Of a stretch of DNA of 64,000 bases, positions 33,511 to 41,400 are shown in pieces. Source of the stretch: Nonomuraea fuscirosea (GTDB lineage Bacteria > Actinomycetota > Actinomycetes > Streptosporangiales > Streptosporangiaceae). Within the stretch, counting starts at the first letter, position 1. Every line of letters starts with the position of its first letter. The DNA is taken from contig NZ_PVNG01000024.1 of assembly GCF_003001935.1 (NCBI RefSeq), positions 62,001 to 126,000 on the forward strand, in the 5' to 3' direction. Below the pieces are notes generated by a model that saw only the letters and a list, made by a program, of their open reading frames with translations, did not search any database and was not told the origin of the DNA. Position numbers and translations under genes: made by a program.

Positions 33511-34443
33511 ATGAGAATCGCACTGGCCGTGGTGGCGGCTCTGATCGTGATCCCCCTGCTCATCGGGGGCGTCGGCGGGCTGGAGAGCACCGGCGGTGGC
33601 GAGGTGGCCGTCGTCCGCGACGGCGGGGTCTTCGACGACAACAGGGTGCGCCAGGTGATCGACGCCGGTTCGGGGCTCACCTGGACGGGGATGTGGTCCT
33701 CCGTCCACCTCTATCCGGCGCAGCAGCGCTTCTACACCATCACCGCCGACGCCAAGCGGGCGACGACGCTCGGCGTGGACGTGGTGACGGTGCCGAGCAG
33801 CGACGGTGTGAACCTGGGCATCGAGGGCACCCTCTACTTCACCCTCAACCTGGACCACGAGACGCTCAAGAAGTTCGACGACAAGTACGGCACCCGTACC
33901 TTCCGCGCCCAGGACGACAGCTCGCTCTACGCGTGGGACGGCGACGAGGGCTGGAGCGCGTTCTTCGGCCAGGCCGTCCGGCCGGTGATCGACAACGCGC
34001 TGCGCGGGCAGATCGGGTCGATGCGCTGCGCGGAGCTGGTGCCGTCCTGCTCGCTGCTGGAGAGCAACGCGCTCAAGCCGCGCGACAGCAACGCCAACAT
34101 CGCCGAGGTGCAGAACGCGGTCAACGCCTCGCTGGCCCGCGACCTGCCCGTCACGCTGGGCGGGGACTTCCTCACCGGGCTGCGGTTCACGCTGGTCAAG
34201 GTGACGCTGCCGGGCGAGGTGCAGCAGGCGGTGGACCGCTCGCTGTCGGCCTCGGCGGCCGTCTCCGAGGCCCAGGCGCGGGTGGCCCAGGCCAAGGCCG
34301 AGGCGGAGGCCAACCGCGCCAGGCAGGACGGCTACGACAAGTGCCCGGCCTGCGCGGAGATCGAGAAGCTCAAGTCACTGCCGCAGGGGATCACGGTGTA
34401 CGCGCCGGGCAACCCGCAGGCGGTGGTCGTACCGTCTCGTTAG
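33511..34443 (+). CDS. SPFH/band-7 domain membrane protein
   Basis: A 310-residue protein with one N-terminal membrane helix (IALAVVAALIVIPLLIGGVGG) and a prohibitin-like SPFH domain (about 30-240): GEVAVVRDGG, VHLYPAQQRFYTIT, VPSSDGVNLGIEGTLYFTLN and, near the end, an Ala/Glu-rich coiled coil (AAVSEAQARVAQAKAEAEANRAR). A CPAC cysteine pair lies just after the coil, which is unusual. SPFH proteins oligomerise into membrane rings or scaffolds. It starts at ATG 33511 with GGAAGGG upstream; its stop overlaps the convergent MFS gene's stop by four bases. No partner NfeD-like gene is nearby. Confidence 0.88.
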   Translation: MRIALAVVAALIVIPLLIGGVGGLESTGGGEVAVVRDGGVFDDNRVRQVIDAGSGLTWTGMWSSVHLYPAQQRFYTITADAKRATTLGVDVVTVPSSDGVNLGIEGTLYFTLNLDHETLKKFDDKYGTRTFRAQDDSSLYAWDGDEGWSAFFGQAVRPVIDNALRGQIGSMRCAELVPSCSLLESNALKPRDSNANIAEVQNAVNASLARDLPVTLGGDFLTGLRFTLVKVTLPGEVQQAVDRSLSASAAVSEAQARVAQAKAEAEANRARQDGYDKCPACAEIEKLKSLPQGITVYAPGNPQAVVVPSR

Positions 34444-35735
34444 ACCTCGACCCCTTGCGGCCTGGCGGCCCGCCAGCGGCCCTTGAACGCGACCATCGAG
34501 ACGAGGAAGACGACCTGGCCGGCCAGCGCCACGCTCAGCCAGAGCTGCCAGCCGCCGGCCTCCACCACCCTCGGCGAGACGATCAGCATGACCACGATCA
34601 TCACCCGGACGACCATGCCCCACAGCCCCAGGGCCGAGCCCTGCAGGCGGGACTCGACGTCCTCGGCGTTCTCGGAGAAGTTGGCCATCCACGGCACGTA
34701 CGCGACGCCCATGAACAGGAACAGCAGCGCGTAGACGGCGGTGACGTGCCCGGTGGAGACGCCGGGTCCGATCAGGGAGATGAAGTACGCCAGCGCGGCG
34801 GCGGTGAGCACGGTGCCCACGGCGGTGAACGGCTTGCGCAGCCGCAGCCGGTCCGACGCCCGGCCGACGATCACCACCGCCAGGGCGTTGAGCACGATGC
34901 CCAGCGCGACGACCCGGTTGGCCGTGGCCGCGTCCATGCCGAAGGCGGTGGCCAGGATGGTCTGGCCGAAGATGGTGAACGTCCAGTAGAGCACCTGCCA
35001 GCCGGTGTTGCCGAGCACGTGGGCCCAGAGGTGAGGGTGCTTGAACAGCTCGCGCACCCGGCCGTGGCCGGCCTCCCCCTCGACCGCGAGCTCCTGCTCG
35101 GCCTCCATCACCTGCGCCCGCAGCGCTCCGGACGGCTCGGCGATCTTCCAGATGATCACGGCGCACATGCTCAGCGACACGACGCCCATGATGATCGCCT
35201 GCGACTGCCACGCGTTGCCGAACAGCGGCAGCGTGAACCCCGCGATGAACGAGGCCAGGAACGCCGCCCCGACCGGCCCCCACGTCCAGAACGCGAACGC
35301 CTGCGCCCGCCCCATGCGCGGCGAGAAGTCGCGCACCAGCGAGGCGGTGATCGTGATACCCGCCCCCTCGATGAACAGCATCAGGCACCGCACCCAGAAC
35401 AGCCCGGCGACGGAGTCCACGGTGGCCAGCAGGAAGTTGCAGGCGGCGGTGACGGTGAGGGTGGGCACGAGGATCGCGACCCGGCCCCAGCGGTCGGACA
35501 GGATGCCGCCGAAACCCGCCGACAGCCCGCCCACCAGCACCGACAGCGCGGCGAGCTGGCCGTAGACGGTCAGGGACATGCCGAGGTCGGTCATGAGGAG
35601 GGGCAGGATCGTGGCGAGCGTGGTCTCGAAGTTCGCCACCAGGCTGGCCAGTACGGCGACCGCCAGCAACAGGATGCGGCGGCGGCCGACCGGGTAGACA
35701 CTCAGTTCGCGGACATAGAACGGCTTCATTCCCAT
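34440..35735 (-). CDS. MFS transporter
   Basis: Membrane transporter of 431 residues, twelve helices. The N-terminal half shows TLATILPLLMTDLGMSLTVYGQL, the loop LSDRWGRVAILV (family motif A) and FIEGAGITITASLVRDFSPRMGRAQAFAFW. The second half contains GRASDRLRLRKPF and GVAYVPWMANFSENAEDVESRLQG, resembling transporters related to the nitrate/glycerol-phosphate or organic-anion branch. GGAGGATGGG precedes ATG 35735. The promoter region holds a 17-bp inverted repeat (35766-35782) that could bind a regulator. No regulator gene lies next to it, and the substrate is unknown. Confidence 0.88.
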   Translation of the reverse strand: MGMKPFYVRELSVYPVGRRRILLLAVAVLASLVANFETTLATILPLLMTDLGMSLTVYGQLAALSVLVGGLSAGFGGILSDRWGRVAILVPTLTVTAACNFLLATVDSVAGLFWVRCLMLFIEGAGITITASLVRDFSPRMGRAQAFAFWTWGPVGAAFLASFIAGFTLPLFGNAWQSQAIIMGVVSLSMCAVIIWKIAEPSGALRAQVMEAEQELAVEGEAGHGRVRELFKHPHLWAHVLGNTGWQVLYWTFTIFGQTILATAFGMDAATANRVVALGIVLNALAVVIVGRASDRLRLRKPFTAVGTVLTAAALAYFISLIGPGVSTGHVTAVYALLFLFMGVAYVPWMANFSENAEDVESRLQGSALGLWGMVVRVMIVVMLIVSPRVVEAGGWQLWLSVALAGQVVFLVSMVAFKGRWRAARPQGVEV

Positions 35736-35765
35736 CCTCCGGGGACGGTCCTGCGTGCTGTCGCT

Positions 35766-35782
35766 CTAGAACGCGTTTCTAG
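35766..35782. promoter_or_regulatory. Inverted repeat upstream of MFS gene
   Basis: CTAGAA and TTCTAG arms separated by CGCGT form a perfect 6+5+6 inverted repeat, 31 bases upstream of the MFS start and in an AT-richer patch. Candidate operator. Confidence 0.5.
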
Positions 35783-35925
35783 TGCGCCCAGGTTTTCCGT
35801 TTTGTACGGGTAAGTCAATGTGCCGCGAGATCACGATGTAATCTCGATCACACGCTCCGGGTTGTGACGCAATCGCCATCGATTCCTGGAACACCCACCG
35901 TCGAATAGGCATAAACTGCGCGCCT

Positions 35926-36693
35926 GTGAGCCTGCCTGTACGAGAACGTTCCCCCCGGCCGGGCGGCGGCCGACACCGCCGTCCCGTGCCCACGTCCTTG
36001 CCCCCCGACGCCCCGATGCTCGTGCTCGCCACACCGGGCGGCGTCACCGGCGTGGCCGAGGAGATAGCGGCAGTGGTCCGCGTCGACAATCCGCAGATCG
36101 AGGTACGCCTCACGAGCGTCACCGACCTCGCGGACTCCCTGCCCGCCGGCCGCGACGCCGTCGTCGTACCCCTGCTCACCTGGGACGACCCCGTCGTGAT
36201 GGCCGAGATCGGCAAGGCCGTGGCCGCCGCGGGCACGGGAGCGGTGGTGACCGAGGCGCTGGGGCCGCACCCGCTGCTGGCCGAGGTCCTGCACATCCGC
36301 CTGGCCGAGCGCGGCCTGGCGCGGGCCGACCGCGTCCGCCTGCTGAACGTCTCCAGCCCCGTCGACGGCGTCATCCTCGGCACCGTGGGCGGGATCAGGG
36401 CCGTGCAGGCCGTGCAGGCCACCGCGGTGCTCCTGGCCTCCAGGCTCACGCTGCCGGTCGTGGCCGCCTCGCTCGACAGCGACCCCGGCGTGCCGGCGGC
36501 GGCCCAGCGGCTGCGCTCGGCGGGCGCGGAACGGCTGGCCATCGCGCCCTGCATGATCGGCCACGAGGCCCCCGTGAGCGTCGTCGAACAGGCCGCGGCG
36601 GCGATCGAGGCGGGCCACGCGGAACCGCTCGGCTCCCACAGCGCCGTCGCCGAACTTGTCGCCCGAGCTTACGGAAGTCAACTCGCGACTTGA
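35926..36693 (+). CDS. CbiX/sirohydrochlorin chelatase-like protein lacking the usual histidine
   Basis: A 255-residue protein with a basic, Pro-rich leader (1-30) and two chelatase-like alpha/beta halves. The first half begins MLVLATPGGVTGVAEEIAAVV where active CbiX/SirB enzymes have LVLVGHG: the metal-binding His is absent. In the second half one His remains in APCMIGHEAPVS. Related halves include VVVPLLTWDDPVVMAEI and VRLLNVSSPVDGVILGTVGG. Starts at GTG 35926. Active family members insert Co or Fe into tetrapyrroles; here activity is doubtful. No cobalamin or siroheme genes adjoin it; the next gene is a GNAT protein on the same strand. Confidence 0.75.
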   Translation: MSLPVRERSPRPGGGRHRRPVPTSLPPDAPMLVLATPGGVTGVAEEIAAVVRVDNPQIEVRLTSVTDLADSLPAGRDAVVVPLLTWDDPVVMAEIGKAVAAAGTGAVVTEALGPHPLLAEVLHIRLAERGLARADRVRLLNVSSPVDGVILGTVGGIRAVQAVQATAVLLASRLTLPVVAASLDSDPGVPAAAQRLRSAGAERLAIAPCMIGHEAPVSVVEQAAAAIEAGHAEPLGSHSAVAELVARAYGSQLAT

Positions 36694-36736
36694 CAAGGGC
36701 TTGTAGAGATCACGGGACTCGCGTTACCTTCTGCGC

Positions 36737-37285
36737 ATGCGCCGCGTGGTCCGCAAGGGCGATCGTCTCGGCCTCCGTGACATCACGGAGGCCGACGCTC
36801 CCGCCCTGCACGCCATCTACGGCGACCGCGTCGCCACCCAGCACATGCCGTTCCCGCCGCGCAGCCTGCGCGAGGTCGAACGGCTGGTCGACGAGGCCAT
36901 CGAGGCTTCCGCGGCCGAGCCGCGCCGCCTCTACGTGCTGGCCGTCGTCGACAACGCGCGCTGCGACATCATCGGGGTCGCGCGCCTGCTGATCGAGGCC
37001 GAGCACCCGCACAGCGCCGAGATCGGCTTCGGGCTCCACCGCGACCAGTGGGGGCGCGGGATCGGGACCGACCTCGTCCGGCTGCTGCTGTCGTTCGGGT
37101 TCAAGCAGCTCGGGCTGCACCGCATCTGGGGCGCCCGCTCCCCTGCCAACCTGCCCGCCCAGCTCGCGATGCTGACGGCCGGGATGGTCGAGGAGGGCCG
37201 CATCAGGCACCACCTGCACACGCCGGCGGGGTGGCGCGACTCGATCGTGCACTCGGCGCTGGAGGACGAGTGGATCGAACGCTGA
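36737..37285 (+). CDS. GNAT acetyltransferase, RimJ/RimL type
   Basis: Cytoplasmic N-acetyltransferase of 182 residues. The GNAT fold is visible: LGLRDITEADAPALHAIY (N-terminal strand and helix), IEAEHPHSAEIGFGLHRDQWGRGIGTDLVRLLL (acetyl-CoA loop with motif GRGIGT) and LGLHRIWGARSPANLPAQLAML. It starts at ATG 36737, 43 bases after the CbiX-like gene, and may share its promoter; a TTGACA-like sequence at 36688 could also drive it separately. The acceptor (a protein N-terminus, antibiotic or small amine) is unknown. It is convergent with the P-loop kinase gene, 10 bases away. Confidence 0.88.
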   Translation: MRRVVRKGDRLGLRDITEADAPALHAIYGDRVATQHMPFPPRSLREVERLVDEAIEASAAEPRRLYVLAVVDNARCDIIGVARLLIEAEHPHSAEIGFGLHRDQWGRGIGTDLVRLLLSFGFKQLGLHRIWGARSPANLPAQLAMLTAGMVEEGRIRHHLHTPAGWRDSIVHSALEDEWIER

Positions 37286-37295
37286 TCGCCCTCTA

Positions 37296-37811
37296 CTACG
37301 CCTGCCAGCCCCGCAACACGCGGGCGGCGACCTCCTCGGGAGTGCCCTGCGTCCCGTCCACGGCGTAGTCGTCCACCCCGGCCGCGTCGAGGATCGACTG
37401 CAATTCCCCTGACCTTTCGAGGTGGCGGTCAAGCGCCTTGGGGTCGAGGGCGTGGCGGGAGCGCAGCCGGCGGCGTACCAATGAGAGATCCACGTGCACG
37501 CGGCAGACCGTGAGCGGGACGCCGAGCGCCTCCTCGTGGGCGAGCCGCTCCCGCCGGCTCTCAATGACGCCCGCGAGCACGAGCCGCTCGGCTCCGGCGG
37601 CCACGAAGTTCGCGGCGACGGCGCGCAGGTTGCGCAGGGTCAGGGTGCCGTGGTACGGGTCGCGCGGGGGCGCCGGCCAGGCCCGGCGGAGCCAGTCGAG
37701 GTCGATGACCGCGTTGGGCACGCCCGCCTCGATGAGCAGGTCGCCCGCGAAGTCGGCCACCGTCGTCTTGCCCGCGCCCACGGTGCCGGTGATCAGAAGA
37801 GCCGTCGCCAT
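37296..37811 (-). CDS. P-loop nucleotide kinase-like protein
   Basis: A 171-residue cytoplasmic NTP-binding protein. It begins with a Walker A motif directly after the start (GTVGAGKTTVADF, Lys at 14), followed by a DLDWLRR segment that could be the Asp of the Walker B region, and an Arg-rich lid (RRRLRSRH). The size and layout fit adenylate-kinase-like or APS/shikimate-kinase-like proteins; the substrate is unknown. The ATG at 37811 is chosen because the P-loop must be near the N-terminus; a longer frame to 37991 translates the 34-bp repeat array and is rejected. Confidence 0.85.
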   Translation of the reverse strand: MATALLITGTVGAGKTTVADFAGDLLIEAGVPNAVIDLDWLRRAWPAPPRDPYHGTLTLRNLRAVAANFVAAGAERLVLAGVIESRRERLAHEEALGVPLTVCRVHVDLSLVRRRLRSRHALDPKALDRHLERSGELQSILDAAGVDDYAVDGTQGTPEEVAARVLRGWQA

Positions 37812-37826
37812 TCCCGCGATCCTACG

Positions 37827-37944
37827 CACGGCCTCGCCGGGACCTGCGCGTGGGTCTTCGCACGGCCTCGCCGGGACCTGCATGTGGGCCTTCACACAGC
37901 CTCTCCGGAGACCTGCATGTGGGCCTTCGCAGTCCTGCGTGTGG
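37827..37944. repeat. 34-bp tandem repeat, 3.4 copies
   Basis: Units start at 37827, 37861, 37895 and 37930 with CACGGCCTCGCCGGGACCTG and variants, followed by GTGGGYCTTCG. The first two units differ at a few positions; the third is 35 bp. The array lies in the promoter side of the P-loop kinase gene and before the 38006 gene. Confidence 0.85.
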
Positions 37945-38005
37945 CGAGCACCGAGATTGTCGGTGGGGCATCCTACGATGAGGCACCTCACGGAGGGATA
38001 GTCAC

Positions 38006-38455
38006 ATGCTCGACTCGCTGATCGTGCCCTTGTTCGTCACCACGGACCTGCCGCCCGAGGCGGAGCTGGCCGAGTTCGGCGAGTTGCTCGCCGGGACGGC
38101 GCGCGTGCTCGGCGACGACGGCTACGAGGCGTTCCTGGTGGGCCGGGTGTTCTGGCTGGATCGGCCCGTGCTGCCCGAGCAGAGCCCCGCCGCCGAGGGC
38201 GAGCTGCGCTTCGCCGGCATGCTCGGCTACCTCGCCGCCTCCGGCGCCGGCCACACCACGCGCGAGGTGGTCCGCGACGTGCGCCGGGCGATCGGGCAGG
38301 CGGTGACCGGCCGCTACGGCGACGTCGGGGTGGCGCCGGCCGTGTTCGCGATCCGCGACCAGGACGTGCGCGAACGCACTCCTGAGCTGGCCATCCACGT
38401 CGACACGCGCGACGCGGCGGCCGAGCTGGTGAGCGCCGCCAGGTCCTACCTGTAG
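38006..38455 (+). CDS. Uncharacterised 149-residue protein
   Basis: Soluble protein I do not recognise. It starts at ATG 38006 after GGAGGGATAGTCAC. The sequence suggests a small alpha/beta domain: hydrophobic strand LIVPLFVT, a long acidic helix (EAELAEFGELLAGTARVL), FLVGRVFWLD, LRFAGMLGYLAASG and a C-terminal IHVDTRDAAAELVSAARSYL. No metal-binding or catalytic motif is evident and there are no Cys residues. Its stop overlaps the convergent stop of the giant TPR-CHAT gene by 10 bases. The P-loop kinase gene lies on the other side across a 34-bp repeat array. Function unknown. Confidence 0.72.
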   Translation: MLDSLIVPLFVTTDLPPEAELAEFGELLAGTARVLGDDGYEAFLVGRVFWLDRPVLPEQSPAAEGELRFAGMLGYLAASGAGHTTREVVRDVRRAIGQAVTGRYGDVGVAPAVFAIRDQDVRERTPELAIHVDTRDAAAELVSAARSYL

Positions 38456-41400
38456 TCGCCGGTGGCCGGGACGCCGTCGGGCAGGCCGACCAGCACGTAC
38501 GACGCCCACAGCTCCGGTTCCGCGGATCCGTAGAGCTCACGCAGGCCGAGTACGGCGGCGCGCAGCGCCTGGGCCGGGCCGGCGCCCGCGCGGAGCCTGG
38601 TGTGCAGGTCGCGCATGAGCGCGCGGGTGATCTCGGCGGACACCGGCCACAGCGAGAGCACCACGGCTCCGGCGCCGGCGTGCAGCAACCCGTACCCGAG
38701 GCCGGCCAGACCGTCGTGCAGGCCGACCCCGTGCACCGTCTCGGAGGCGGGCTCGCGGCTCGTCCGGTGGGTGGTCTCGTGGGCGGTGACGAGGACGAGG
38801 CCGGCATCCAGGCGCGTGCTCATGAGGTCGCGGGCGGTGCGGAGGCCGTCGGCGAGGCGGATGCCCGCGGCGAACGGGTCGGCCGGATCCTCGACGGCGC
38901 GGCAGGCCAGGTGCACCACGTGCCACGAGCCGTTCTGGGGGCTTCGGGCCAGGGCGTTCGTGGTGGCCTGGCGGTGGGTGGTGCCGAGCAGGGCGGCTGC
39001 GTCCCGCGCCTCGGACTCCACCACCGGGCGCTCGGCGGCATCCGGGGTGAAGGTGAGCACCAGGGAGTCGCCGCCACGCGACGGGGCCCTTTTCGCCAGC
39101 CTCGACAGGGCGGCGGCGGAGGGGGCGTACGCGACGGGGAACCGTTCGAGCAGCGGGCGGCCGTCCGGGGCCAGGGCGTGCAGCGGGATGCGGTGCAGAG
39201 CGGCGTGCGGGATCAGGTGGAGCAGGTCCACGTGGTCACCCAGGGCTCGGACCGCCTCTGACAGCAGGAGGTCGGCCAGGCGGCGCCAGAGGTCCGCGCG
39301 GTGACGGCGGGCCTCGATGTCGAGCAGATCGGGTCGGCGGCCGTCCGCGGTGCGCAGGAATTCGGCCAGGAGGGGGCGGTCGACCGCGGTGGGAAAGGCC
39401 CGCGGCTCGGCCCAGCCGGTGCGATGAGCCAGCACGGTCACCGTTTCTTCCCCGGCATGGAATCCGAGCAGCGCCGTCACCACACCGGTCCCAGGGGCGT
39501 TGACGAGGGCGTCGAGCTCGGCTCTGCTGGGCGGGGTGCCTCGGCGCAGGGCGACGTGGTCGGGGGCCAGGGGCTCCATGCGGGTCCAGAGGCCGTCCAG
39601 ATCGGCTTGGGCGGCGTGGGCGCGGTGGATGAGGTGTGCGGCGCGTTCCGGGTCACGGGTGTTGCGGGCGGCCGACGTGAGCGTGCGAACGGCCTTCATC
39701 ACTCGCCGCTCTGTTTCCAGCAGCTCGGCAGGGACGCCGTAGGGAGCCGGCCAGTCCTGGGGGCTGGAAGGTGTGGCGGGCATGCCGGGAGAAGGCGGCT
39801 GATGCTCCGGGTCGAGGTGGGTGGTGAGGGTGTGGTGTCCGGCCTGTTCGGCGTGGGTCCAGGCGGTCATGCCCTGGTTCAGGTGGGTGGCGAGGCGGAT
39901 CACGCGGTCTTGGGCGGCTTCGTGGCCCAGGGCGTGGGCTCGTTCGGCGTCGGCGAGGGCGGCGGGGAGGTCGCCCAGCTCTTCGGCGGCGATCGAGCGG
40001 TGGTGGCAGGCGGTGGCGTGCTCCAGGTCATGCCCCAGGTCGGCCAGCAGCTCGATCGCCGCCGACAACCGACGGTGGGCGGCGGCGTAGGCGCGAGTGC
40101 GGGACTCGGCGTCTTCCTCCGTGTGAGTGTCGGCAGCGGCGGCGGTGTCGGCGGCGGTGTCGGCGGCGGTGCGGGCCTTGTGGACATTGTGGGCGGCGGC
40201 GAGGTCGAGGGCGCCCAGGTGGGCGAGCGCGACGGCCTCTCCGGCGCGGAAACCGATCTCCTGCGACAGGACGAGCGCTTCGTCCAGCCATGTCTGCTCA
40301 AGCTGCGCCGTCCTGGTCAGAGCCTCCCTTGAACGCGCTTCCGCGTCCCGATCCAACGCCGCTTCCGCCCCCTTGGCCGCCTCCTCGGTCCGTGCGGCGC
40401 GTTCCAGGCGGGCGAGGGTGAGAAGGGTCAGGACCGTGCTGCGGTGGCGGCCGTGTGCTCGGTCCAGAGTCAGGGCCCGGTCGGCGAAGGGGCGGCCCTG
40501 CGCGGGCTCTCCGCGCAGGTCGTGGACCAGGGCCAGGCCGGCGTAGGCGGAAGCGAGGCCGGCGGGGGCGCCCAGTTCCTCGCCGAGCGCGATGGCCTCG
40601 TGGTAGCGGGTGGCGGCCTCGTTCAGCTCGCCGAGCTTGAGGTGGAGGTCGGCGCGACCGGTCAGCAGCGGGACTCGGAGCGCGCGCCAGATGGGGGCCT
40701 CGACCAGGGCGAGACCCTCGTCGTACGCCCGCGCGGCCTCGGACCAGCGGCCCAGGTCGGCGAGGGCGGCGGCGAGAAGGCCGAGGGACTGGACGAGGTG
40801 GGCGGGGAACGCGATGCCCTCGTCGCGGGCCAGCTCGACCGCCCTGGACAGACGGGTGACCGCCTCCTCCGCCCGGCCCAGCTCGGTGGCCGCCGCGCCC
40901 ATGTTCCGCAGGTGTTCGACGATCCGTTCGTCGCGCAGCTCGTACCCCTGAACGGCATGGTCGTAGGCGGCGGGGAGGTCGCCCAGCTCGCGGCAGTAGA
41001 ACGAGAGCCTGGCCAGGAGATGGGAACGGTCGGCGAGCTCACGGTCGCCATCGGAACCGGCGGGGCCGGGCAGACCGGTGGGCGGGCCGGGCGGAGCGGT
41101 AGTCGAGCCGAGTGGAGCGGTAGTCGGGCCGGCTGGGACTGCGCCCGAGCCAGGCGAAGCGATGATCGGGCCGCGCGAAGCCCTACCTGGGTCGGGTGGG
41201 GTGGTGGGCGGGAGGTTGGTGAGGAAGGTCTGGGCGAGGGCGCGGGCCGTGGGGAGATCACCGGCGGACTCGGCCTCGGCCAGGCGTAGCCAGGAGCGCA
41301 GGCGTTCCGACGCCTCCGCGCGCCGGCCGCCCGTACCGAGAGAGGCCAGAGCTCTGGTCAGGGTGGCGCGGCCGCGGGTGAGGTCGCCGAGATCGAGCTG

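Noticed and set aside
37827..37944. CRISPR array
   Set aside because: Units are directly adjacent without unique spacers and no cas genes are present.
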